Shown: positions 7,444 to 15,749 of the stretch, piece by piece | Layout of the letters: each line of letters starts with the position of its first letter | Position numbering within the stretch: position 1 is the first letter of the stretch | NCBI GenBank assembly: GCA_963785425.1 | Contig: CAWAVG010000001.1 | Span: 682,001-746,000, forward strand | Source of the DNA: RYN-133 sp963785425 | Lineage (GTDB): Bacteria > Actinomycetota > Actinomycetes > Mycobacteriales > Jatrophihabitantaceae | DNA length: 64,000 bases | Reading direction: 5' to 3' | Translations under genes and position numbers: made by a program | The notes under the pieces: model-generated | Database searches by the model: none | Told to the model about the DNA's origin: nothing | What the model saw: only the letters and a program-made list of their open reading frames with translations

Positions 7444-8772
7444 ATGTCAGGGCGCAACAGACGCGGCCGCGACGCCATGGGCGTCGGGCTCGCAGCACTC
7501 AACCGGCTTGCCGGGACGGGCCTGCTCGACCGGGTCAGGGCCCGCAAGCCCGCCGAGCGAGCCGTGTTCGAGGCCAGCAAGGCGGGTTTCCGCGCGCTCG
7601 GCGCGGCGAACCGCACGTTCGCCAAGGCCAAGGGCGGTGGGAAGCCGGAACGCTTGGCAGGTTCCGGATCCAGCGGCCTGTTCGACCTGACGCCCACCGA
7701 CGAGCAGCAGATGATCGTCGAGGCGACGGCGGAGTTCGCGGCCGAGCAGCTGCGCCCCGTCGCGGCCGAGGCCGACACGGCGTGCGCGGCCCCCGACACG
7801 CTGCTCAAGCGCTCGGTCACCGAGCTGGGCATCTCCCAGCTCGGCGTGCCCGAATCGCTCGGGGGCATGAGCACCGAGCGCGCGACGACCACCGGCGTGC
7901 TGGTGGCCGAGGCGCTGGCGCACGGGGACATGGGCCTCGCGGTCGCGTGCCTGGCCCCGGCCGGGGTCGCGAACGCGCTCGTGCTGTGGGGCGACGCCGA
8001 TCAGCAGGCGACCTATCTGCCCTCGTTCGTCGGTGAGGACGTGCCGGCGGCAGCGCTGACAGTGCTCGAACCGCGCCCGCTGTTCGATCCGTTCGAGCTG
8101 CAGACCACGGCCCGTCGCGAGTCCGGCGGCTTCGTCCTGAACGGCGTGAAGTCGCTGGTACCACGTGTGGCGAGCGGCGAGCTGTTCGTCGTGGCGGCCG
8201 CGCTCGACGGCGCACCGGCGCTGTTCCTGCTCGAGTCGGGCACGAACGGCGTGAGCGTCGAGTCCGAGCCCGCGATGGGGCTGCGTGCCGCCGCGATGGG
8301 CCGGCTCCTGCTCGAGGACGTGCACGTGCCCGCGTCGGCCCTGCTCGGCGACGGCGCAGCCGAGGTCTACGCCGACTGCGTCCGCCTGGGACGCATCGGC
8401 TGGGCCGCGATGGCATGCGGCACCGGAAAGGCCGTGCTCGACTACGTGATCCCGTACGTGAACGAGCGGCAGGCGTTCGGCGAGCCGATCAGCAACCGCC
8501 AGGCGGTCGCGTTCATGGTCGCCAACATCGGCATCGAGCTCGAGGGCGCCCGGTTGGCGACACTGCGCGCCGCGGCCCGCGCCGAGCAGGGTCGCTCGTT
8601 CGCCCGCGAGACGGCTCTGGCACGGCGGCTGACCAGCGAGTACGGCATGCAGATCGGCAGCAACGGCGTGCAGCTGCTCGGCGGCCACGGCTATGTCAAG
8701 GAACATCCGGTCGAACGCTGGTACCGGGATCTTCGCGCCATCGGCGTCATGGAAGGTGTGCTCGTGCCATGA
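7444..8772 (+). CDS. Acyl-CoA dehydrogenase family protein (first of coupled pair)
   Basis: A 442-residue flavoprotein related to acyl-CoA dehydrogenases. It has an unusual Ala/Arg-rich N-terminal extension of about 75 residues before the normal domain start (FDLTPTDEQQMIVEAT). The C-terminal helical domain includes RQAFGEPISNRQAVAFMVA and QLLGGHGYVKEHPVERWYRD. The chain ends abruptly at GVMEGVLVP, just where normal members have the EGT motif and a final helix, so it is shorter at the C-terminus. It overlaps the next gene by four bases (ATGA), so the two are translationally coupled and may act as a heterodimer, as many actinobacterial acyl-CoA dehydrogenases do. Substrate unknown. Confidence 0.88.
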   Translation: MSGRNRRGRDAMGVGLAALNRLAGTGLLDRVRARKPAERAVFEASKAGFRALGAANRTFAKAKGGGKPERLAGSGSSGLFDLTPTDEQQMIVEATAEFAAEQLRPVAAEADTACAAPDTLLKRSVTELGISQLGVPESLGGMSTERATTTGVLVAEALAHGDMGLAVACLAPAGVANALVLWGDADQQATYLPSFVGEDVPAAALTVLEPRPLFDPFELQTTARRESGGFVLNGVKSLVPRVASGELFVVAAALDGAPALFLLESGTNGVSVESEPAMGLRAAAMGRLLLEDVHVPASALLGDGAAEVYADCVRLGRIGWAAMACGTGKAVLDYVIPYVNERQAFGEPISNRQAVAFMVANIGIELEGARLATLRAAARAEQGRSFARETALARRLTSEYGMQIGSNGVQLLGGHGYVKEHPVERWYRDLRAIGVMEGVLVP

Positions 8773-9977
8773 GTATCAGTCTGGAAACGCCGAAGAAGTT
8801 CGCGATGCTCGTCAACCAGGCACACCAGGTGGCGACCGAGGTCTTCCGCCCCATCTCGCGCAAGTACGACCAGGCCGAGCACGAGTACCCGAAGGAACTC
8901 GACATGCTCGCCGCGCTGATCGACGGCATGAACGAAGGCGGCGAAGGCGGCACCGGAGCTCGTGGCGTGCGCCGTGACACGTCCCAGGACACGGGTAACC
9001 GCAACGGCACGAACATGTCCTCGGTGCTCTCGATCATGGAGGCGTGCTGGGGCGACGTCGCACTCGTGCTGTCGATGCCCCGCCAGGGTCTGGGCGACGC
9101 CGCGATCGCGTCCGTCGCGAATGACGAGCAGCTCGAGCGGTTCGGCAAGCTGTGGGCGTCGATGGCGATCACCGAGCCGGGCTTCGGCTCCGACTCGTCG
9201 AAGGTGACGACCACGGCAGTGCGCGACGGCGACGACTACGTCATCAACGGCGAGAAGATCTACGTCACCGCGGGTGGACGTTCCGACGCGGTCGTCGTGT
9301 GGGCCACGCTCGACAAGTCGAAGGGACGGGCGGCCATCAAGTCGTTCGTCGTCCCGAAGGACACGCCGGGATGCACCGTCGAGCGCCTCGAGCACAAGCT
9401 CGGCATCCGGGCGTCGGACACCGCGACGATCCGCTTCACCGACTGCCGCGTACCGGCATCGAACATGCTCGGTTCGCCCGACATCGAGGACGAGAAGGGC
9501 TTCGCGGGCGTCATGCAGACGTTCGACAACACCCGTCCGCTCGTCGCCGGAATGGCGGTGGGCGTCGCGCGCGCCGCGCTCGACGAGATCGAGGACCTGC
9601 TCGCCGAGGCAGGCGTCGAGGTCGACTACGACCGTCCTGCCTATGCCCAGCACGCCGCGGCCGCCGCGTTGTTGCAGATGGAGGCCGACTGGGAGGCGGC
9701 CTACCTGCTGACGCTCGAATCGACGTGGATGGCCGACAACCACAAGCCGAACTCGCTGCAGGCCTCGATGGCCAAGGCCAAGGCCGGACGCACCGCCGTG
9801 GACATCACGCTGCGCTGCGTCGAGCTGGCCGGCGCGTTCGGTTACAGCGAGAACTCGCTGCTGGAGAAGTGGGCACGCGATTCGAAGATCTTGGACATCT
9901 TCGAGGGCACCCAGCAGATCCAGCAGCTGATCGTGGCGCGGCGACTGTTGAACAAGACCTCTGCCGAACTCAAATGA
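8769..9977 (+). CDS. Acyl-CoA dehydrogenase family protein (second of coupled pair)
   Basis: A 402-residue acyl-CoA dehydrogenase. Recognisable parts are the FAD/substrate region AMAITEPGFGSDSSKV (reads S-M-A-I-T-E-P-G-F-G-S-D in the sequence), NGEKIYVTAGGRSD, and the C-terminal LDIFEGTQQIQQLIVARRLL, where the Glu of EGT is the usual catalytic base position. Residues about 55-75 hold a Gly/Arg-rich insertion (GMNEGGEGGTGARGVRRDTS). It removes two hydrogens from an acyl-CoA, passing electrons to ETF, in fatty-acid or branched-chain degradation. The start ATG overlaps the stop of the upstream partner. A hairpin follows eight bases after the stop. Confidence 0.9.
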   Translation: MSISLETPKKFAMLVNQAHQVATEVFRPISRKYDQAEHEYPKELDMLAALIDGMNEGGEGGTGARGVRRDTSQDTGNRNGTNMSSVLSIMEACWGDVALVLSMPRQGLGDAAIASVANDEQLERFGKLWASMAITEPGFGSDSSKVTTTAVRDGDDYVINGEKIYVTAGGRSDAVVVWATLDKSKGRAAIKSFVVPKDTPGCTVERLEHKLGIRASDTATIRFTDCRVPASNMLGSPDIEDEKGFAGVMQTFDNTRPLVAGMAVGVARAALDEIEDLLAEAGVEVDYDRPAYAQHAAAAALLQMEADWEAAYLLTLESTWMADNHKPNSLQASMAKAKAGRTAVDITLRCVELAGAFGYSENSLLEKWARDSKILDIFEGTQQIQQLIVARRLLNKTSAELK

Positions 9978-9984
9978 GGCAAAA

Positions 9985-10008
9985 GGGTCGCTGAAAAAAT
10001 AGTGACCC
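9985..10008 (+). terminator. Putative intrinsic terminator after the acyl-CoA dehydrogenase pair
   Basis: Arms gggtcgct and agtgaccc (7 of 8 pair) flank the A-rich loop gaaaaaat, eight bases after the stop at 9977. No T-run follows, which is common for actinobacterial terminators. Confidence 0.55.
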
Positions 10009-10048
10009 GGCTCATGGTGAATTCACATCCCGGACGGGCATAACGGAG

Positions 10049-10082
10049 CTGCTCGGCAAGGTTGTTCGCTTGTCCCGAGCAG
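10049..10082 (+). other. Hairpin in the leader of the GreA-like gene
   Basis: An eight-base stem, CTGCTCGG with CCGAGCAG, spans an 18-base loop and ends about 30 bases before the ATG at 10113. It could be a leader structure, or a protein-binding palindrome; nothing decides between them. The ribosome site (gaaggaaag) lies downstream of it. Confidence 0.4.
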
Positions 10083-10112
10083 TCCGTCCCCCCGCGAAGG
10101 AAAGTGCGTGCC

Positions 10113-10574
10113 ATGACCTCCACCGTTGTTCCGCAATCGCGCTCGGCCGTACTGGCAGCGCGGTTGGAAGATCTGTTGGCCGAGCGCGCCGAGGTGATGG
10201 GCGAGCTGTTCGTGAGCAACGGCGGCGACATCGCCGACCGAGCGACCAACGTCGACGCGAACGCGCGCCTGACCCTGCTCGAACAGCGCATCGCAGCGGT
10301 CGAGGCCGAGCTCGCGTCCGCCGACCGGGCGGGCCGCTCGGCGAAGCCGTCGACCGGCGGCGTGACGCCCGGCGACGTCGTCACCGTCGATCTCGGTGAC
10401 GGCGCGGAGACATTCCTGTTCGGATCCGTCGAGCAGGCGGGCGCCGGTCTCGACGTGATCACCGAGGCCAGCCCGCTGGGCCAGGCGATCAACGGAGCCG
10501 CGGTCGGCGCGACGGTCACCTACCGGACCCGAGCCGGACGCGAGCTCTCGGCGACCGTCCTCGCTGTCAGCTGA
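10113..10574 (+). CDS. GreA/GreB-type elongation factor C-terminal-domain protein
   Basis: A 153-residue protein. ATG 10113 is chosen because gaaggaaag precedes it. The N-terminal half (about 10-75) is a predicted helical/coiled-coil region rich in Ala, Glu and Arg. The C-terminal half resembles the GreA/GreB FKBP-like RNA-polymerase-binding domain: TPGDVVTVDLGDGAETFLFG, then ITEASPLGQAINGAAVGATV, with the typical S-P-L-G-x-A motif of that domain. Genuine GreA acts in the polymerase secondary channel through acidic residues at a coiled-coil tip. Here the tip is not obvious, so it may rescue, inhibit or compete with Gre factors, like the diverged Rv3788-type proteins. GreA-like fold well supported; activity unknown. 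Confidence 0.72.
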   Translation: MTSTVVPQSRSAVLAARLEDLLAERAEVMGELFVSNGGDIADRATNVDANARLTLLEQRIAAVEAELASADRAGRSAKPSTGGVTPGDVVTVDLGDGAETFLFGSVEQAGAGLDVITEASPLGQAINGAAVGATVTYRTRAGRELSATVLAVS

Positions 10575-10611
10575 GCAGGATCGTCATGTCGGGCGGTAAC
10601 TTGACCGCCTG

Positions 10612-11427
10612 ATGAACCGTCCGCTGGCCCCCGGCGCGCGGCTGGCGTCGACGGGTGTCTACACCCGGGCCGGCACGCGCGTGGTGGATCTGCGCGAGGT
10701 CGCGTGGGTTGATCCCGTGCACCTCGTGTCGGTGGCCGCCGTCGCCGAGGCGGCACGGCGCGACGGGCTGAAGTTCCAGCTGCGCGGTCCGTCGGCACCG
10801 CAGCGCGCGCGCTATGCCGCGCGGATGCGCCTCGGCGATGTCGTCGCAGCGCTGGGCGGTGATCACGACCTGCCGAGCGTCGATGACCACGACGGTGCCG
10901 AGAATCTCGTCGAGGTAGGCGTGCTCGGCACGCCTGCGGACGTGCGACATTTGGCCGAGCTGGTGCACGACCGGGTGCACGACCTCGACGGCGCACTCGC
11001 GCGAGCGCTGCACCAGGGCGTCGCCGAGATCGGCGAGAACGTGTGCGAACACGCGCGCAGCGTCGGGTACGTCGCGGCACAGACCATCCCGCGGCGCGGC
11101 GAGCTGCGCTTCGCCGTCGCAGACCCCGGCGTCGGATTGCGGGCCACCCTGGCCCCGCGCGGCGCCGACTCCGACCGCGCGGCGATCGAACTCGCCCTCG
11201 CCGGCGTGAGCCGTACCGACCACGCCGGAACGGGCGTCCGGCAGACCGTCCGGGCCGTCACCCGGCTCGACGGGTACTTCTACCTCGCCAGCGGCGCTGC
11301 CGCGACGATGGTCACCGGGCGGCGCGCCACCCACAGCTCCGGCGCGGCCTTCGCGGGCACGATCGTGGAAGGACGCGTGCCGACGCGACGCGCGGAAGGT
11401 GCCAGGAGAGGCACAATGGACTCATGA
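10612..11427 (+). CDS. GHKL-type ATPase with N-terminal STAS-like segment
   Basis: A 271-residue protein. Residues about 10-60 look like a STAS fold (GTRVVDLREVAWVDPVHLVS). From about 115 onward it resembles a histidine-kinase-like ATPase: N-box GVAEIGENVCEHARS, G1 box VADPGVGLRATL, then a G2-like HAGTGVRQTVRAV. There is no phospho-accepting histidine domain, so it is more like an anti-sigma-factor kinase (SpoIIAB/RsbW type) or a standalone GHKL ATPase. It overlaps the following DUF4325 gene by four bases (ATGA), and the two very likely work as a pair. Function of such pairs is not established. The last 30 residues are Arg-rich and of low complexity. Confidence 0.75.
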   Translation: MNRPLAPGARLASTGVYTRAGTRVVDLREVAWVDPVHLVSVAAVAEAARRDGLKFQLRGPSAPQRARYAARMRLGDVVAALGGDHDLPSVDDHDGAENLVEVGVLGTPADVRHLAELVHDRVHDLDGALARALHQGVAEIGENVCEHARSVGYVAAQTIPRRGELRFAVADPGVGLRATLAPRGADSDRAAIELALAGVSRTDHAGTGVRQTVRAVTRLDGYFYLASGAAATMVTGRRATHSSGAAFAGTIVEGRVPTRRAEGARRGTMDS

Positions 11428-11732
11428 CGAATCGGGCCGACCTCTACCTGCCGCTCTTCGTCGCAGGTCGTGACTTCGCCGATCATGTCGCGGACCAGCT
11501 CGGCGAGCGGGCCGGCGACACCATCGTCGTCGACGCGACCGGTGTGCAGAGCGGCACGTCATCGTTCGCCGCCCAGTTGGTGCAACGGGTGCTCGTCGAC
11601 GGCAGGGCGAGCGACCTCACCGTTGTCGGCGCGCCTGAGGAATTCGCGCGGTACCTGCACGACGCCGCGCGTCGCGCCGGCGTGGCCGACAAGCTCACGA
11701 CGAGCCAGGATTTCCCCCAGCCGACCGGTTGA
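11424..11732 (+). CDS. STAS-like DUF4325 protein
   Basis: A 102-residue protein whose core TIVVDATGVQSGTSSFAAQL matches the DUF4325 pattern (hydrophobic strand, D-x-x-G-V, then S-S-F-A), a STAS-like fold related to anti-anti-sigma factors. In SpoIIAA-type proteins a serine near this loop is phosphorylated; S-S here could serve that role, which is inference. It is translationally coupled to the GHKL ATPase gene. Its 3' end overlaps by 38 bases the 3' end of the convergent hypothetical gene ending at 11695, so the two transcripts would be antisense there. Confidence 0.78.
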   Translation: MTNRADLYLPLFVAGRDFADHVADQLGERAGDTIVVDATGVQSGTSSFAAQLVQRVLVDGRASDLTVVGAPEEFARYLHDAARRAGVADKLTTSQDFPQPTG

Positions 11733-12198
11733 GGGCAGCCCGCTCTGCCGCGGCGAACCCGCGATTCATCGCGTCCCACGCAGCCTGTTCCTCCGCGTCG
11801 GTGACCTCCTCGCCGCTGATCGAGTGGAACCTGGCCCGATCGCGCCACGCGCGTACAGCGGTCACGAGCCCGGCATCGTCGACGCGGCCGAGCCGGACGT
11901 CGAGTGCCGCCAGCGCATCGCGCAGGCCGCGCTGGGCCGCGGCGAAGGCCGGCTCGAACTCGGTCACGGTCGCCACCCGCGCCGCGGCGCTGAAGTCCTC
12001 GAACCGAGCGCGCACCGTCAGCGCGGCTTCCTGCGCCTCACGCACCGCCGCAACGCGGAGCTCGCCGTCACGTTCAGCACGCTCCCGCAGCCACCGGCTG
12101 CGCTCACGTCGCCACGTCACGAACTGAGTTCCGACGGCGACCACGACCGCGGTTGCCGCGGCGATCAGCGCCGTCTCGAGTGTGCTCGCCGTGGTCAT
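11695..12198 (-). CDS. Hypothetical single-pass membrane protein with coiled coil
   Basis: A 167-residue protein of no family I recognise. Residues about 6-27 (LETALIAAATAVVVAVGTQF) form one transmembrane segment, followed directly by basic residues (WRRERSRW), so the rest is probably cytoplasmic. Residues 35-150 are Ala/Arg/Glu-rich and helical, likely a coiled coil. Its start is 39 bases from the divergent acyl-CoA ligase start, and its end overlaps the DUF4325 gene. The reading frame has clear GC3 bias and a membrane-topology pattern, which supports it being real. Confidence 0.65.
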   Translation of the reverse strand: MTTASTLETALIAAATAVVVAVGTQFVTWRRERSRWLRERAERDGELRVAAVREAQEAALTVRARFEDFSAAARVATVTEFEPAFAAAQRGLRDALAALDVRLGRVDDAGLVTAVRAWRDRARFHSISGEEVTDAEEQAAWDAMNRGFAAAERAALNRSAGGNPGSS

Positions 12199-12237
12199 TG
12201 ATCGAGATTGTGCCAGTGACCCGCGTAGTTTGACGCC

Positions 12238-13737
12238 ATGTTGACCGAACCGCACGGGACGTCGCTGGGGGCGCTGGCCGAGGCGGCGCAAGAGCGCTTC
12301 GGTGACACCAGCCGGGTCGTGTTCGAAGGGACGAGCCGCACGTCGGCCGAGATCGGCGCCCTGGCGCGCCGGTTCGGCACCGGACTGAGCTCCCTCGGCG
12401 TCGGGCGTGGCGACCGCGTGGCCGTCTGCATGGCCAACTGCATCGAGGTGCTGGCGAGCTATCACGCCACATGGCGCATCGGGGCGGCGGTGACGCCGCT
12501 GCTGTTCCTGCTCAGTGTCGACGAACTGGTCTTCGCGCTGCGCGACTCCGGAGCGAAGGTCGTCGTGACGACTCCGGAGTTCGCGCCGAAGGTGCAGGCC
12601 GCGGTCGCCGCGTCGCAGGTGCACGTCGTGGTCGCGGGCGGTGAGGTCGAGGGGGCCGAATCGTTCGAGCAGCTGGCGGCAGGTGCCGAGGCGCCGCTCG
12701 TTTCGGTGGACAGCGGCGAGCTGGCGGCCCTGCTCTACACCGGCGGCACGACCGGCCGGTCGAAGGGCGTGATGCTCAGCCACGACGCGCTCTCCTATGC
12801 CGCGTGGGCGGGTGTGCAGGCGAGCGAGGACGACGAGTTCGGTGTCGGACTACTGCCGCTGCCGCTCGCGCACGCCTTCGGACTCACCGTGTCTGCCCTG
12901 GCGATGCATGCCGTCCGCCCGTCCCGCACCGTGCTGATGCGGTGGTTCGATCCGGCCGGCTGGCTGCAGCTCGTCCAGGACGAACAGGTGCAGACGGGTG
13001 CACTCGTCCCGACGATGTTGCGGTTGCTGACGACCCAACCGCTCGAGGACTACGACCTCTCATCGCTGCGCAAGCTGACGAGCGGCAGCGCACCGCTGCC
13101 CGCGGAGATCGCCGAGCAGTGGTCGCTGCGCGTGCCGGCTGTCGAGGTCGTCGAGGGGTACGGCTGCTCGGAGACCGCCGCACTCGCGTCGCTCACGCGC
13201 ACCGGCCGGTCACGGCGCGGCAGCGTCGGCCAGGCCGCGCCCGGCGTCGACCTGCGCATCGACGAGCCGGACGCGGCCGGCAACGGCGAGGTCTGTATCA
13301 AGACGCCGTCGCTGATGACCGGCTACTGGCGCGATCCGCAGGCAACCGCGGCCGCGGTGCGCGACGGTTGGTTCCACACCGGCGATGTCGGGCACCTCGA
13401 CGAGGACGGTTACTTGTTCATCGTCGACCGGCTCAAGGACGTGATCATCCGCAACGGGTTCAACGTCTATCCGCGCGACGTCGAGGAAGCGCTGATGCGG
13501 CACCCGGACGTCGCGGTGTGCGCGGTGATCGGGCGTCCCGACCCGGAGACCGGCGAGGAGATCGTCGCGTTCGTGCAGCTTGTGCCGGGATCGAGCGTGA
13601 CCCGGGCGCAGCTCGTCGACTACGCGCGGGAGCACCTGTCCGCGATCAAGTACCCCCGCGAGGTGCACCTCGTCGACGCCGTCCCGCTGACCAGCATCGG
13701 CAAGCTCGACCGCAAGGCCCTGCGCACCCAGCTCTGA
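12238..13737 (+). CDS. Acyl-CoA synthetase (AMP-forming, ANL superfamily)
   Basis: A 499-residue fatty- or aryl-acid CoA ligase. Core motifs are present in order: P-loop YTGGTTGRSKGVMLSH (about 165-180), the A5 region VEGYGCSE, A7 TGDVGHLDEDGYLFIVDR, A8 LKDVIIRNGFNVYPRDVEE and the catalytic lysine region TSIGKLDRKAL at the C-terminus. It activates a carboxylic acid with ATP and transfers it to CoA. Chain-length preference cannot be told; the size suits medium- or long-chain acyl or aryl ligases. It is close to acyl-CoA dehydrogenase and thiolase genes but in its own transcript, followed by a mirror repeat array. Confidence 0.92.
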   Translation: MLTEPHGTSLGALAEAAQERFGDTSRVVFEGTSRTSAEIGALARRFGTGLSSLGVGRGDRVAVCMANCIEVLASYHATWRIGAAVTPLLFLLSVDELVFALRDSGAKVVVTTPEFAPKVQAAVAASQVHVVVAGGEVEGAESFEQLAAGAEAPLVSVDSGELAALLYTGGTTGRSKGVMLSHDALSYAAWAGVQASEDDEFGVGLLPLPLAHAFGLTVSALAMHAVRPSRTVLMRWFDPAGWLQLVQDEQVQTGALVPTMLRLLTTQPLEDYDLSSLRKLTSGSAPLPAEIAEQWSLRVPAVEVVEGYGCSETAALASLTRTGRSRRGSVGQAAPGVDLRIDEPDAAGNGEVCIKTPSLMTGYWRDPQATAAAVRDGWFHTGDVGHLDEDGYLFIVDRLKDVIIRNGFNVYPRDVEEALMRHPDVAVCAVIGRPDPETGEEIVAFVQLVPGSSVTRAQLVDYAREHLSAIKYPREVHLVDAVPLTSIGKLDRKALRTQL

Positions 13738-13761
13738 CCTGTCCCGTCCCCCACCCTCCTT

Positions 13762-13834
13762 GCGCGAGTGGTCATTTATGGCGCGAGTGGTCACTTATAG
13801 GTGACCACTCGGGCCACAAGTGACCACTCGCGGT
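13762..13834. repeat. Mirror-image GAGTGGTCAC array A, between convergent genes
   Basis: Two direct copies of a roughly 19-base unit (gcgcgagtggtcatttatg, then gcgcgagtggtcacttata) are followed by two inverted copies (ggtgaccactcgg, aagtgaccactcgcgg). The inner pair forms a near-perfect 28-base palindrome and the outer pair encloses it. It fills the space between the acyl-CoA ligase stop (13737) and the kinase stop (13836), where a bidirectional terminator would be expected. Related arrays are at 15750 and 33290. Confidence 0.85.
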
Positions 13835-13835
13835 G

Positions 13836-14762
13836 CTACCAGCGGGCGGCGAGGTCGGCGGCGGTCGGCGGGTCGGCGCCGGGACGCTCGCAAGTCATCG
13901 CCGACACGGCGACCGCCCGCTCGACGGCGGCGCCGAGGACGTCGCGCCCGGCCCGCTCGAGCGTGTCGGGCGAGGTCACGCCGGCGTCGGCGAGCGAGGC
14001 CAGCAGGCCACCGGCGAACGAGTCCCCGGCACCGACCGTGTCGGCCACGACGATGTCGCGCCCGGGGCAGCGCGCGAGCTCGCCGTCGCGCCCGAACGCG
14101 ACCGCGCCGTCACGTCCCAGCGTCACGACCACGAGCGGGACGTGCCAGCGCGCCGCCACCTCGGCCGGCGCGAGGCTCGGGTACAGGTGGTCGAGATCCT
14201 CGTCGCTCGCCTTGACGACGTGCGCCGCGCCGACGCAGCGCTCGATGCTCGCGCGCGCCGCGCCGAGATCGGCGATGAGCGCCGGGCGCACGTTGGGGTC
14301 GTAGCTGACCAGCGTCGTTCCGGTGTCGAACGCGCGGCGCTGCATCGCCTGCACGTGCGCAGCGGACGGCGCGCGCCAACTCGCCAGCGAACCGACGTGC
14401 AGCACGCCGCTGGTCGGCGCGCGATCGACGAGCGAGGCGTCCCACGCCAGCGCTGCAGTGGCGTCGAGGTAGAAGTCGTAGGTCGCGCTGCCGCCGGGAT
14501 CGAGGCTGGCGACGGCGAGGCTGGTCGGGTCGGCGACGAGCTGCCACCGGTCGAACCCGACGCCGCTCGCCCGCGCCTTGTCGGTCAGCATGCGGCCGAA
14601 CGCGTCCTGGCCGCTCCGCGCGACGAGCGACACGGGATGACCGAGCCTGCCCAGCGTGATCGCGACGTTGTACGGGCTGCCGCCGGCATGCGCGCGGAAC
14701 TCGGCGGGGTCGTCACGCGACTGCACGAGATCGACCAGCGCCTCGCCGACCACCGTGAACAT
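13836..14762 (-). CDS. PfkB-family carbohydrate kinase
   Basis: A 308-residue ribokinase/fructokinase-type sugar kinase. The N-terminus MFTVVGEALVDLV and HAGGSPYNVAITLGRLGH are the substrate-binding PfkB signature, and DTVGAGDSFAGGLLASL is the C-terminal signature with the catalytic aspartate of GAGD. It phosphorylates a sugar, probably fructose or a related ketose, with ATP; exact sugar unknown. ATG 14762 lies only 27 bases from the divergent pirin start, so both promoters overlap or are leaderless. The 3' end abuts array A, whose last arm ends just before the stop codon. Confidence 0.9.
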   Translation of the reverse strand: MFTVVGEALVDLVQSRDDPAEFRAHAGGSPYNVAITLGRLGHPVSLVARSGQDAFGRMLTDKARASGVGFDRWQLVADPTSLAVASLDPGGSATYDFYLDATAALAWDASLVDRAPTSGVLHVGSLASWRAPSAAHVQAMQRRAFDTGTTLVSYDPNVRPALIADLGAARASIERCVGAAHVVKASDEDLDHLYPSLAPAEVAARWHVPLVVVTLGRDGAVAFGRDGELARCPGRDIVVADTVGAGDSFAGGLLASLADAGVTSPDTLERAGRDVLGAAVERAVAVSAMTCERPGADPPTAADLAARW

Positions 14763-14789
14763 GTTCGCTCCCGCCCGTACCGTCGAGGC

Positions 14790-15746
14790 GTGAGCAACCT
14801 CGACCGGACGCCCAGTTTGACGCACTGCGGCACGGTGGGCGTCGCCGCCCGTCCTGTGCTGGAACGCTTCGACGGGCGCGAGGTGACGCTCGGCGAGAGC
14901 ACGAAGGTGCGCCGCCTGCTGCCGAATCTCGGGCGTCGTCTCGTCGGGCCGTGGTGCTTCGTCGACCACTACGGCCCGGACGACATCGCGGCCGGCCCGG
15001 GCATGCAGGTGCCGCCGCACCCGCACATCGGGCTGCAGACGGTGAGCTGGCTGCGCGCCGGCGAGGTGCGCCACCGCGACAGCCTCGGCAACGACGTCGT
15101 GATCCGGCCCGGCGAGCTGGGTCTCATGACGTCGGGTGCGGGGATCGTGCACGCGGAGTACTCCCCCGTGCCGCACGCGGCGCAGCTGCACGGCGCGCAG
15201 CTGTGGGTCGCGCTGCCGTCCGGCGCCACCTCGTCCGCACCGGCGTGGGAGCACCACACGACGCTGCCGCAGCTGCTCGGGCAGGACGTCGAGTTCACCG
15301 TGTTCCTCGGCGAGCTGTCCGACGTGCGCGCGCCCGGCACGACGTACTCGGATCTGGTCGGCGCGTCGGTGCGCATGGGCCGCGGCACCCGCGACGTGAT
15401 AGCGACCGAGCCCGACTTCGAGTACGCGGCGCTGGTGATGTCCGGCTCGGTGACGATCGAGGATGCGCCGCTGAGCGTCGGGACGATGCTCTATCTCGGC
15501 ACCGGCCGTGCGTCGCTCGAGTTCGCATCCGAGCGCGGTGCCGAGTTCCTGCTGCTCGGTGGCGTGCCGTTCGGCGAGCAGATCGTGATGTGGTGGAACT
15601 TCGTCGCGCGAACCGCCGACGAGATCGCTGCGGCGCGCAAGCGGTGGGTCGAGAACGGCTTCGGGGCGGTGCCGGGAGCGGGACAACCGCTCGAGGCACC
15701 GCCCCTGCCACCGGGCCGACTCAGGCCCGGCGGCGCCACCCGCTGA
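14790..15746 (+). CDS. Pirin family protein
   Basis: A 318-residue bicupin of the pirin family, starting at GTG 14790. The metal-binding motif is visible in the N-terminal cupin: PPHPHIGLQTVSWL gives two histidines, and GIVHAEYSP supplies further ligands (His and Glu). The C-terminal cupin ends with RKRWVENGFGAVPG, conserved in pirins. Bacterial pirins have been described as quercetin dioxygenases or as regulators of metabolic enzymes; role here is unknown. It is divergent from the sugar kinase and convergent with lon, with array B between. Confidence 0.9.
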   Translation: MSNLDRTPSLTHCGTVGVAARPVLERFDGREVTLGESTKVRRLLPNLGRRLVGPWCFVDHYGPDDIAAGPGMQVPPHPHIGLQTVSWLRAGEVRHRDSLGNDVVIRPGELGLMTSGAGIVHAEYSPVPHAAQLHGAQLWVALPSGATSSAPAWEHHTTLPQLLGQDVEFTVFLGELSDVRAPGTTYSDLVGASVRMGRGTRDVIATEPDFEYAALVMSGSVTIEDAPLSVGTMLYLGTGRASLEFASERGAEFLLLGGVPFGEQIVMWWNFVARTADEIAAARKRWVENGFGAVPGAGQPLEAPPLPPGRLRPGGATR

Positions 15747-15749
15747 CCA

